Below are positions 9,706 through 15,538 of a stretch of DNA of 64,000 nt, in pieces. The position numbers and the translations under genes are program-made. The DNA lies in the NCBI GenBank assembly GCA_965223305.1, contig CBDCWT010000080.1, forward strand, positions 1 through 64,000, read 5' to 3'. The DNA is from CBDCWT01 sp965223305. Lineage in GTDB: Bacteria; Planctomycetota; Planctomycetia; Pirellulales; Pirellulaceae. The first letter of the stretch is position 1. Every line of letters starts with the position of its first letter. The notes under the pieces are model-generated. The model made no database searches and was not told the origin of the DNA. It worked only from the letters and a program-made list of their open reading frames with translations.

Positions 9706-9788
9706 ATGCGGAGATGGACTTCCACGACAGAATGTTGGAGCGCCAGGAGTGTTGGCGCAAACAAGATTGAAACGACGCGAAGGAGGCA

Positions 9789-9893
9789 ATGCGGGTAAAT
9801 GTCTGGACTACGTTGGCAGCTGCTTTGATTGGGGCCGCTGTTGGCGTTGGGCTCATCTTATTGGCAAAGTCATTGATAGAGGGGGCGATGTGA
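9789..9893 (+). CDS. Small single-membrane-span peptide, 34 residues
   Basis: The ATG at 9789 follows AAGGAGG at four bases. The product has one hydrophobic helix (about residues 8-26, rich in Ala, Gly, Val, Ile and Leu) flanked by short polar ends. This is the architecture of phage membrane peptides and of type I toxin peptides. It lies inside the cassette between R1 and R2, 23 bases before the next gene. The strong ribosome site and clean span support it being real. Function unknown. Confidence 0.55.
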   Translation: MRVNVWTTLAAALIGAAVGVGLILLAKSLIEGAM

Positions 9894-9916
9894 GGACTCA
9901 CAGGATAGAGGGGTCG

Positions 9917-10087
9917 ATGTCTGAATCACTGATCATCCAGTACACGAATCTGCTTCACAAGTACCGCGATGTGAACGCGAAGCAGGTAAGGGAGTTCGTC
10001 GAACAGCACAAGGACGACAAAGTGTTTGTTCTCCAAGCTGAGACATTAGACAAGCTCTTTGCCTCCCGAGAAAAACTGTCGTCGTAA
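9917..10087 (+). CDS. Small helical protein, 56 residues, ending inside repeat R2
   Basis: The ATG at 9917 has GAGGGG upstream; earlier starts in frame would overlap the membrane-peptide gene. The product is highly charged and helical, with Tyr-x-x-Leu-Leu-x-Lys-Tyr and Val-Arg-Glu-Phe-Val-Glu-Gln motifs. The last five residues (EKLSS) and the TAA stop are supplied by repeat R2, so the gene end and the repeat overlap. It directly precedes a HigA-like regulator and may be its partner; that is inference from order. Confidence 0.5.
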   Translation: MSESLIIQYTNLLHKYRDVNAKQVREFVEQHKDDKVFVLQAETLDKLFASREKLSS

Positions 10088-10148
10088 GTTGTTACTGATA
10101 GTAACTATAAATCAAAGGGCCAAGTTGACCCTTTGAAAAAACTGGAGC
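10071..10148 (+). repeat. Hairpin repeat R2 (cassette-boundary repeat)
   Basis: Same layout as R1, with arms CAAAGGGCCA (10113-10122) and TGACCCTTTG (10126-10135). One position pairs C with A on this strand, or G with T on the other. The inner inverted repeat is a perfect GTTAC/GTAAC here. The repeat supplies the stop codon of the upstream gene, and its terminal GGAG sits eight bases before the TTG start of the HigA-like gene. Confidence 0.9.
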
Positions 10149-10155
10149 CCAAAAA

Positions 10156-10497
10156 TTGGCGTTCGTACCTGCTGAACCGATTTCTCCTGGTGAGTACCTG
10201 AAAGATGAATTGGACGCCAGGGGCTGGACTCAAGAGGAGCTAAGCGACGTCACCGGTATTAGCCGGAGACAAGTAGCGAACATCATTGCAGCTAAGTCCG
10301 GCATCACGCCTGAATCTGCCAAGTCCATCGGCGCTGCTTTTGACCAAGACCCCGTTACGTGGATGAATCTACAAGTTGCGTACGAGCTGGAGCGGGCCAG
10401 GGGAATCAGCGAGGGAGAGTGTGAGGTCGACAAGCAGCGGTCGAAAGCTCTCGATGAGCTGACGGAGCAGGCCCAAGAACTGGATATGGGCTACTAA
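10156..10497 (+). CDS. HigA-family XRE antitoxin/regulator
   Basis: A 113-residue protein. The start is TTG at 10156, with GGAG of repeat R2 eight bases upstream. The HigA pattern is clear: Ile-Ser-Pro-Gly-Glu-Tyr-Leu near residue 9, a helix-turn-helix (Trp-Thr-Gln-Glu-Glu-Leu ... Arg-Gln-Val-Ala-Asn-Ile-Ile) and Ile-Thr-Pro-Glu-Ser-Ala followed by Asp-Pro-Val-Thr-Trp-Met-Asn-Leu-Gln. HigA proteins neutralise the HigB mRNase and repress their own promoter. No HigB-like toxin is seen next to it. The gene is enclosed by repeats R2 and R3 like a single-gene cassette. Confidence 0.8.
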   Translation: MAFVPAEPISPGEYLKDELDARGWTQEELSDVTGISRRQVANIIAAKSGITPESAKSIGAAFDQDPVTWMNLQVAYELERARGISEGECEVDKQRSKALDELTEQAQELDMGY

Positions 10498-10506
10498 AAC
10501 AGTTCA

Positions 10507-10585
10507 AAAAACTGTCGCCGTAACTCGTTACTGATATTAACTATAAATCAACCGGTCAATTTGACCGGTTGAAAAAAACTGGGCC
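10507..10585 (+). repeat. Hairpin repeat R3 (cassette-boundary repeat)
   Basis: Same layout as R1 and R2, nine bases after the stop of the HigA-like gene. The arms are CAACCGGTCA (10549-10558) and TGACCGGTTG (10562-10571). Five stem positions differ from R1 and the opposite arm changes to match. The right end is slightly diverged (one extra A, GGGC instead of GAGC). Confidence 0.9.
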
Positions 10586-10611
10586 CCACAAAACCAAAAA
10601 GGATCAAAACA

Positions 10612-10926
10612 TTGGCAGTACATTTGAGCCCCCAGAGCCCGCATGCCTACCCACCAACCAACAACGCCCGCGCAGAGGCAACTTATCTGCGACAGATCTC
10701 GATCCCGTGCCACTGCACGGCCTGCCCGGAGAACGATGGACGTGGCCGATGTGCAACGCCCTCGATGATCCAGATCGGGGCGGAGGGGCAGCGATTGCCC
10801 AGTCGCTTTTCTCACAGCCGATCTGGCTGCATGGCACCGCCAGGGCTGTTACGCGGCGATCGACCCGTCTGCGTTTTTCTAGGTGTCTTGATGCAGCCCT
10901 ACTGCATGGCGGGACCCGCGGCCTGA
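10612..10926 (+). CDS. Cysteine-cluster protein, DUF1540-like (possible)
   Basis: The frame starts at TTG 10612 (AAGGA upstream) and gives 104 residues with Cys-x-Cys-x-x-Cys, Gly-Arg-Gly-Arg-Cys and Ile-Gln-Ile-Gly-Ala at about residues 34-56. This spacing recalls small zinc-binding DUF1540 proteins found in phages, although the usual last cysteine is shifted. The C-terminal third looks less protein-like, so the true end may be earlier. Overlapping frames on both strands are also open; this one has the most protein-like composition. Confidence 0.35.
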   Translation: MAVHLSPQSPHAYPPTNNARAEATYLRQISIPCHCTACPENDGRGRCATPSMIQIGAEGQRLPSRFSHSRSGCMAPPGLLRGDRPVCVFLGVLMQPYCMAGPAA

Positions 10927-11042
10927 CGATCGACCTACCTGGAATTCCATCAAGCCACCTATACTTAAAACCGTGACACTGATGGAAGCTAACACGGTAC
11001 AATGCCGCCCGGATTTTCTTTGTCGATCTGGGGGGGTGGGCC

Positions 11043-11483
11043 ATGCTGGACAAAGTGAAGTGTGTGGACTGCGGGTATCTGCAGCTTAGAAATCGAAACT
11101 CAGACGAAAGGGTGGGAGCGAGTCCCGAATACAGAAATGCCGGAGCAATGCCTCGGTCCGGCAACTACGATGTTTACGATTCGGCGCCGTTATGCTGGAA
11201 AGGTGTCGACCTTTCGTCAGAGACGGAAGGGACTGATCGAACGGAAGGACATGCGGTTGCTGCGAAACTCCGACCGTGCAACTTGTTTACACCATGGCAG
11301 CCCAGCCTGTCTCCCAAGGAGCATCACGACATGACGATCGTAGAGAAGGTTGAGGCCCTTCACGCGCGGCATCGCAAGGAGGACATAAACCGACAGGAGC
11401 GGTTTGAGTTTCGCAACAACCTACGGGGGTGGGTCGCGATCCTGATCGCAGTTATTGCGCTCGTCGTTAGTATCCTGAGCTAG
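11043..11483 (+). CDS. Zinc-ribbon protein with C-terminal membrane anchor
   Basis: A 146-residue protein. The start at ATG 11043 follows a G-rich ribosome site. Residues 6-11 hold Lys-Cys-Val-Asp-Cys-Gly, half of a zinc ribbon, with Pro-Leu-Cys further on. The last 18 residues are one hydrophobic span (Trp-Val-Ala-Ile-Leu-Ile-Ala-Val-Ile) followed directly by the stop. The topology suggests a cytoplasmic domain tethered by its C-terminus. A possible promoter is TACAAT at 10998-11003, with a weak GTGACA 19 bases upstream. Its 3' end overlaps the decayed ParB-like copy on the other strand by 17 bases. Confidence 0.55.
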   Translation: MLDKVKCVDCGYLQLRNRNSDERVGASPEYRNAGAMPRSGNYDVYDSAPLCWKGVDLSSETEGTDRTEGHAVAAKLRPCNLFTPWQPSLSPKEHHDMTIVEKVEALHARHRKEDINRQERFEFRNNLRGWVAILIAVIALVVSILS

Positions 11484-11949
11484 CATCTTTCGCGACCTTT
11501 TCGGCCGCTGGATCTGTGCGAGTTTTTTTCAACCTGTCAACGTGACAGGTTGATTTATGTCCATTCGTGCCATTGTCTTGCGACGACGGTTTTCTACCTG
11601 CCCCTTCTCGGCTGCCGCCCTGTTTTTGCGTCTCGTGTCGGAGCCGTTTTGCACGCACTTCCCGTTCTTGCTCGCGGGTCATGTTCCGCTGATTGACGGC
11701 CCGGCTGTAGATCCAATCGAGCGCCTCTTCTTCAGACGCAAAGTTATGGCACTTGACGTCAAAGGGGATGCCATGCTTCGTCGCGATCTCGTATCGATTG
11801 TGGCCGTTTACAATCTGGTCGCGCCAAGTTTGGATCGGCTCCTCAATCAAGCCCGCACTGACGATGTCCCGCTCAAGACCCTCAAACTGCTCCTTCGTCA
11901 GCGCTGGCAGCGCATCCCGGAACTTCGGGTTGATCTTTAGCTTCTCAAG
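11467..11949 (-). pseudogene. Decayed second copy of the ParB-like gene, truncated after the hairpin module
   Basis: The reverse strand reads as a close homologue of the N-terminal 140 or so residues of the ParB-like protein at 15539-16675, including the Asn-Gly-His-Asn-Arg-Tyr-Glu-Ile motif. The ATG of the intact copy is lost (11944 area), the ribosome site is degraded, and the product ends 25 or so codons after the hairpin module, just past Ala-Glu-Lys-Val-Ala. The C-terminal half with the helix-turn-helix is missing. Much sequence identity is kept, so duplication or import was fairly recent. Confidence 0.7.
11528..11555 (-). repeat. Hairpin module R4 inside the decayed ParB-like copy
   Basis: Arms CAACCTGTCA (11530-11539) and TGACAGGTTG (11543-11552) around a 3-base loop, flanked on the minus strand by ATAAATCAA before and TTGAAAAAAA after. 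It is the same hairpin architecture as R1-R3 and R5 with another paired stem. It lies in frame (His-Lys-Ser ... Leu-Lys-Lys). Confidence 0.88.
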
Positions 11950-12280
11950 TGTTGCTACCGCTTGGAGTTTTCAATTTCCAAAGTGTCGGCAAAAGTGAGA
12001 CAAGTTCGTTTGGCGGTCGCAAAGCGCCCGCAACGACGAATCCACGATGAAGCAAAGGTCACTCGCGACTGACTTTGCGGCGACACAATCCTACACGCGA
12101 TGTAGCGCCAGGAGTGAGAGGGGTTGCCTCGAAAAAAATCGACACGGTGAAGGAGCGCGTGAATAGCATTCACCAGCGTTCATGCGCGCTCAAAAAATCG
12201 CTCGATAAGCTTGGGGATTCATGATGACAGACCTTAAAAAGAAAGTAGGGGAATCGCACGCCAGAGAAAGGGAGTGAGAG
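11950..12280 (+). other. Non-coding control region before the early operon
   Basis: No convincing gene except a possible 18-codon leader. It lies between the decayed ParB-like copy (leftward) and the HTH gene (rightward), so it should hold the rightward early promoter. A segment around 12070-12100 (TGACTTTG ... ACAATC) is loosely promoter-like, but no firm -35/-10 pair is seen. Confidence 0.4.
12221..12277 (+). CDS. Possible 18-residue leader peptide
   Basis: ATG-ATG at 12221 with GGGG upstream. The product is very charged (Lys/Glu/Arg). Its TGA lies three bases before the start of the HTH gene, so translation would pass over that gene's GGGAG site. This could be translational coupling or chance. 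Confidence 0.25.
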   Translation: MMTDLKKKVGESHARERE

Positions 12281-12490
12281 ATGGGAACATACCTGCCAAC
12301 AACAACAGTCGCGCGGCGACTTGGGATCGGCCATAGCAAAGTCTTGGCATGGATCCATAGCGGGCAATTGCGGGCCGTGGACGTGTCTCGCTCCGGTGGG
12401 AAGCGGCCGGTATGGAGAGTCGCAGAGTCAGATCTGCAGGCTTTCTTGAAGCGGCGGTCGCGAAAACGCAGGGCAGTATCACGGACCTGA
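12281..12490 (+). CDS. Helix-turn-helix protein, excisionase-like (HTH_17)
   Basis: A 69-residue protein with GGGAG upstream of the ATG. The pattern Thr-Thr-Val-Ala-Arg-Arg-Leu-Gly-Ile, Ile-His-Ser-Gly-Gln-Leu and Trp-Arg-Val-Ala-Glu-Ser-Asp-Leu-Gln-Ala-Phe-Leu is characteristic of the HTH_17/excisionase domain; a basic tail follows. It opens the rightward early operon and may regulate it or act in excision. Two further excisionase-type HTH proteins occur at 15298 and 19525. Confidence 0.75.
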   Translation: MGTYLPTTTVARRLGIGHSKVLAWIHSGQLRAVDVSRSGGKRPVWRVAESDLQAFLKRRSRKRRAVSRT

Positions 12491-12570
12491 GACCCAAGAA
12501 ACGACACGGGCCGCCATCGTCACTTGGCGGCCCATGTCCAACTAATCACTAATCAAGGAGGATTTGAAGA

Positions 12571-13746
12571 GTGAACAACTCCCTAGAACTGCATTGTAGC
12601 ACGGAGATCCAGAAGGCGGCAGCGGAATATTATGAGCGAGGACTCTGCGTCGTGCCTGCTCGCGGAAAAATCCCCACAGAAAAGTGGGGCGTCGCCGATC
12701 ACGCGACACAAACGCTGCCGCAAGTGCTTGAGATGTTCAGCGGCGATGAGCCACCCAACATCGCGATCGTCTGTGGAGCGCCATCTGGGGGACTTGTTGT
12801 CCGGGACTTTGATGTCGCGGGTGCGTACTCCGCATGGGCCGCCGCGCACCCGGAACTCGCGAAGTCACTCCCCACGGTGCAGACAGCACGGGGATATCAC
12901 GTGTACTGCCGGGACGACCAGCTCAGCAAGACCATCGACTTCGGAGAGGGGGAGCTGAGGGTCAACGGGATTGTGGTCGCCCCGCCGTCGGTACACGAGT
13001 CTGGAGCTGTCTACACTTGGTCCATCCCGATCGCTAGAGAGATTCCCACTGTTGATGTTGCTGCGGCTGGTCTCGCTACCGCCTGGCACACACCAGACAC
13101 TGCCGTGGAGAGTAGTAATATGGCCTCTACTCTCTCCACACTCTCCACTCTCTCCACGGCAGAGTTACTCGGTGACGAGGGTGTTAGGCGAGCCATCCTG
13201 AGGTGGCAACCACCGGGCGAAGGTCTCCGGAACAAGTACCTGTTCGAGTTGGCTCGACAACTGAAGGCTATCCCGCTGACCGCGCCGCTGACTGCGCTGC
13301 AACTGACACCGGTAGTTGTCGAGTGGCACAAGTACGCCAAAAAACAGATCGCGACGAAGGATCTTGGCGCATCATTGGCGGACTTTGCCTTCGCGTGGAA
13401 CCGGGTGCGGCATCCCGCCGGCGCAGACGTGATGGGGGACATTGTCTCGGCAGCGAGGATGTTGCCGGTTCCCCCTGAGCTTGATCTATGCGAGCCGGAC
13501 GAGACGATCGTCGTCCTTGCTAACATGCTCCGCCTCCTGCAAGCGCAGTCCCCGAACAGGTCAATCTACCTGTCATGCGACAAGGCGGGGGCATTGCTCA
13601 GCATCCACTCCAAGACCGCGTGGCGTTTGCTCCGGGGACTCGTCGAGATCGGATTGTTGAAAGTTGTGAAGCCGGGAGAAAAACGCCAACGCAAGGCAAC
13701 GCGATATCGGTATCGAGGGGAAATGATTGTCATCAATCGGGAGTGA
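12571..13746 (+). CDS. Bifunctional DNA primase/polymerase (Prim-Pol) with C-terminal winged helix
   Basis: A 391-residue protein starting at GTG 12571 (AAGGAGG, nine bases upstream). Prim-Pol N-terminal domain motifs: Val-Pro-Ala-Arg-Gly-Lys-x-Pro (27-35), Gly-Ala-Pro-Ser-Gly-Gly followed by the metal-binding Asp79-Phe-Asp81, Arg-Gly-Tyr-His110, and Val-Ala-Pro-Pro-Ser-Val-His. The C-terminus resembles a winged helix (Ser-Lys-Thr-Ala-Trp-Arg-Leu-Leu-Arg ... Gly-Leu-Leu-Lys-Val). The protein would start phage DNA replication. The linker is coded by a short CTCTCCACT-type repeat at about 13121-13155, giving a Thr-Leu-Ser repeat. No helicase is fused. Confidence 0.8.
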   Translation: MNNSLELHCSTEIQKAAAEYYERGLCVVPARGKIPTEKWGVADHATQTLPQVLEMFSGDEPPNIAIVCGAPSGGLVVRDFDVAGAYSAWAAAHPELAKSLPTVQTARGYHVYCRDDQLSKTIDFGEGELRVNGIVVAPPSVHESGAVYTWSIPIAREIPTVDVAAAGLATAWHTPDTAVESSNMASTLSTLSTLSTAELLGDEGVRRAILRWQPPGEGLRNKYLFELARQLKAIPLTAPLTALQLTPVVVEWHKYAKKQIATKDLGASLADFAFAWNRVRHPAGADVMGDIVSAARMLPVPPELDLCEPDETIVVLANMLRLLQAQSPNRSIYLSCDKAGALLSIHSKTAWRLLRGLVEIGLLKVVKPGEKRQRKATRYRYRGEMIVINRE

Positions 13747-13749
13747 AAG

Positions 13750-14088
13750 ATGAGCGAAATCAATTACGAAAAGGTCGCGGAAATCGCATTGGAGATGGGA
13801 TGTCCGCCGGAGATCGAGGGGTGCGCGGTTCCGGATATTTGGAACGTCTTCAACGCGCTGCAGGTAATGGATGCGCTCCACTGGGACGGCTTCCACATTG
13901 GGCCCGAGTTGTCCAAGGCAATCTGCCTGGACCACGATTACTTTTTGTTGGTTTGCGGTCTCGATGGTGGGCGTAGTGGGTTCCTGGTGGAGCGAGTGGG
14001 CCTGCGCGACGGCAAACCGATCTACCGCTACACGGGCGAGCGACAGTGGCCGCTCCCAATCAGAGGCAACACTCAGCTAACGCACTAA
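13750..14088 (+). CDS. Hypothetical phage protein, 112 residues
   Basis: Starts three bases after the primase-polymerase stop, with GGGAG inside that gene's end as ribosome site, so translation is probably coupled. Acidic, Trp- and Cys-containing, no known motif, no membrane segment. Early-operon position suggests a role in replication or takeover. Confidence 0.6.
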   Translation: MSEINYEKVAEIALEMGCPPEIEGCAVPDIWNVFNALQVMDALHWDGFHIGPELSKAICLDHDYFLLVCGLDGGRSGFLVERVGLRDGKPIYRYTGERQWPLPIRGNTQLTH

Positions 14089-14133
14089 TTGGGCGGAGGC
14101 GCCCCGAGAACCTGCAGACAGGAGGGCCAAGCA

Positions 14134-14316
14134 ATGAATGAGGTACAGATCGCGCAGACAGCAGTCCAGATATGGGATTTGCTGCAGTTCGCGCGCGAGG
14201 AGCTCACTAAGATCAAGGATGAGCTCGAAAAGGGAAACATCAAAGGCGGCAAGGACGTCGCTGAGTCACTCTTAGAGAAGCTCGGCGGCGACGTAAAGCA
14301 AGGAGGTACAGGATGA
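14134..14316 (+). CDS. Hypothetical helical phage protein, 60 residues
   Basis: The ATG at 14134 is preferred because AGGAGGG lies eight bases upstream. The product is almost entirely amphipathic helix with Lys/Glu-rich heptads, ending in a Gly-rich tail. Its last four bases (ATGA) overlap the next gene. Confidence 0.5.
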   Translation: MNEVQIAQTAVQIWDLLQFAREELTKIKDELEKGNIKGGKDVAESLLEKLGGDVKQGGTG

Positions 14317-14870
14317 GCTACGCAGTAGCGCTGTATGAGATCGATCAAAAGGCACTCTGGAGGCCCGAGGGACCGGGCGAGCCACCGCCGAGCCATATCT
14401 GCACACTGATCGGCACTTTATCGAAAGGCTACCCGGACGGGAGATCAGCGTCGGTGTCGTGCGACACCGTGAACCAGGAGATTCTCCGTCGGGAGCGGTA
14501 CCCACAGCACTGGGCATGGACGCACCAAGCCAGCGACCTGCCTGACCTGCGTGAGGTCGAGATAGTCGACGGCGAGGTCCGCCCGGTGCATCCCCGCGAG
14601 GAGCCGAACGCAGAGGCAATTCGACGTGAGCGGCACGTCCGCCGCAGGAAGGAGTTCGGCGATCGCCTGGACCGCGAGTTGTCCCGTCACAGCATCTCTA
14701 GCCTCGCGCGGCTTCTCGATGAAATCGTGAGCCACGATCCGCAGCTCGAATCCGCGCGGCAAGCAAACGGCGTTTGGCGGCTCGGATGGTCGCGCGCCGA
14801 GGCGGCGGTCGAGGAGTTGCGGCGAGTCGCGGCGACACTTGCCGACGGTGAGTTGCCCGCGAATCACTAA
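14313..14870 (+). CDS. Hypothetical phage protein, 185 residues
   Basis: Overlaps the preceding gene by ATGA and has AGGAGG upstream. The N-terminal 80 residues are compact and aromatic; the C-terminal half is Arg/Glu-rich helix. No domain recognised. Member of the early operon. Confidence 0.6.
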   Translation: MSYAVALYEIDQKALWRPEGPGEPPPSHICTLIGTLSKGYPDGRSASVSCDTVNQEILRRERYPQHWAWTHQASDLPDLREVEIVDGEVRPVHPREEPNAEAIRRERHVRRRKEFGDRLDRELSRHSISSLARLLDEIVSHDPQLESARQANGVWRLGWSRAEAAVEELRRVAATLADGELPANH

Positions 14871-14888
14871 TCAGGAGGACATCAGAAG

Positions 14889-15185
14889 ATGGAACTCGTA
14901 ACGAAAGAACGGACACCCAAGTCGGATGGATACTGCGTTTTGGCCTACAAGGCCCCCCATCATTGGGTCTCGGATGACATCTGCGGGCCACCACCACCGG
15001 GAGCGGAGCTGATCGGCATTTTGGATGACCGACACCCGAGCGGCCGATCCGCCATCGCGGCGGCCCAAGCCACGAACGCAGGATTTCTGATGCGCTCTTC
15101 AAGGATCAGTGGAGTGTGGTGCTGGCACGCAAAAAACGATGACGTGCCGACCGGCCTGCCTTATGTCGAGTGGGTCGACGAGTAG
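14889..15185 (+). CDS. Hypothetical phage protein, 98 residues
   Basis: The ATG at 14889 has AGGAGG upstream. The product is small and globular, with Trp and Cys in the C-terminal third. Not recognised. The next 110 bases to the HTH gene hold no convincing gene. Confidence 0.55.
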   Translation: MELVTKERTPKSDGYCVLAYKAPHHWVSDDICGPPPPGAELIGILDDRHPSGRSAIAAAQATNAGFLMRSSRISGVWCWHAKNDDVPTGLPYVEWVDE

Positions 15186-15297
15186 CTCACACTGGGATTT
15201 TTTTCGCGCGCTAAGCTTTGAGATCCAATGTCAAAAAGCCAAACTGAAGGTAGAGGCGTACACGACCGCTCCAGCAACCAACATAGGACGACTCACG

Positions 15298-15501
15298 GTG
15301 CAGACGTTTACGACTAGAGAGATCGCCAAAACACTCGCGGTGCCCGACTGGAAGATCCGCCGACTATTTGAGGACGGCAACCTTCCGGAACCGGAGCGGT
15401 TTGGGGGGCTGAGGGTGATCCGGAGCGTGGACATTCCCGCGATCGTCGACGCACTGCGGAGACGGGGGTGGATTTCAAAGGATGCAGCAGTGTCATCATG
15501 A
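15298..15501 (+). CDS. Small MerR/excisionase-type helix-turn-helix protein
   Basis: The GTG at 15298 (AGGA ten bases upstream) gives 67 residues; the frame is open earlier but the composition there is poor. Motif order: Phe-Thr-Thr-Arg-Glu-Ile-Ala, Pro-Asp-Trp-Lys-Ile-Arg-Arg-Leu-Phe-Glu, Arg-Val-Ile-Arg-x-x-Asp-Ile-Pro, as in MerR-like HTH domains. Its 3' end carries a perfect palindrome (15488-15506) in front of the ParB-like gene, a plausible self-regulated operator. Confidence 0.6.
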   Translation: MQTFTTREIAKTLAVPDWKIRRLFEDGNLPEPERFGGLRVIRSVDIPAIVDALRRRGWISKDAAVSS

Positions 15502-15506
15502 CACTG
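15488..15506. promoter_or_regulatory. Palindrome before the ParB-like gene
   Basis: CAGTGTCA and TGACACTG, an 8-bp perfect inverted repeat with loop TCA, overlap the last codons of the HTH gene, 33 bases before the ParB-like start. The size suits an operator for a dimeric regulator. The inner CA-NNN-TG core is the same as in hairpins R1-R5, but the outer CAA/TTG and A-run are absent. Confidence 0.5.
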
Positions 15507-15538
15507 TAACCGACAACTCCAAGGAGGGGTAACACTTG

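Noticed and set aside
9628..10585. R1-R3 as a CRISPR array
   Set aside because: Repeats are about 78 bp, spaced by 360-440 bp of coding sequence, and their stems differ. No cas genes.
9628..10585. R1-R3 hairpins as rho-independent terminators
   Set aside because: The run after the stem is A on the strand of the genes. On the other strand the T-run precedes the stem. Neither order terminates transcription.
9628..10585. R1-R3 as canonical integron attC sites
   Set aside because: The GTTRRRY/RYYYAAC cores are not found at the ends, and no IntI-type integrase is present. Only the principle (structure-conserved site between small genes) is similar.
10604..11164. A 186-residue leftward reading frame
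   Set aside because: No ribosome site, Pro/Arg/Ser-rich shadow composition, antisense to better frames.
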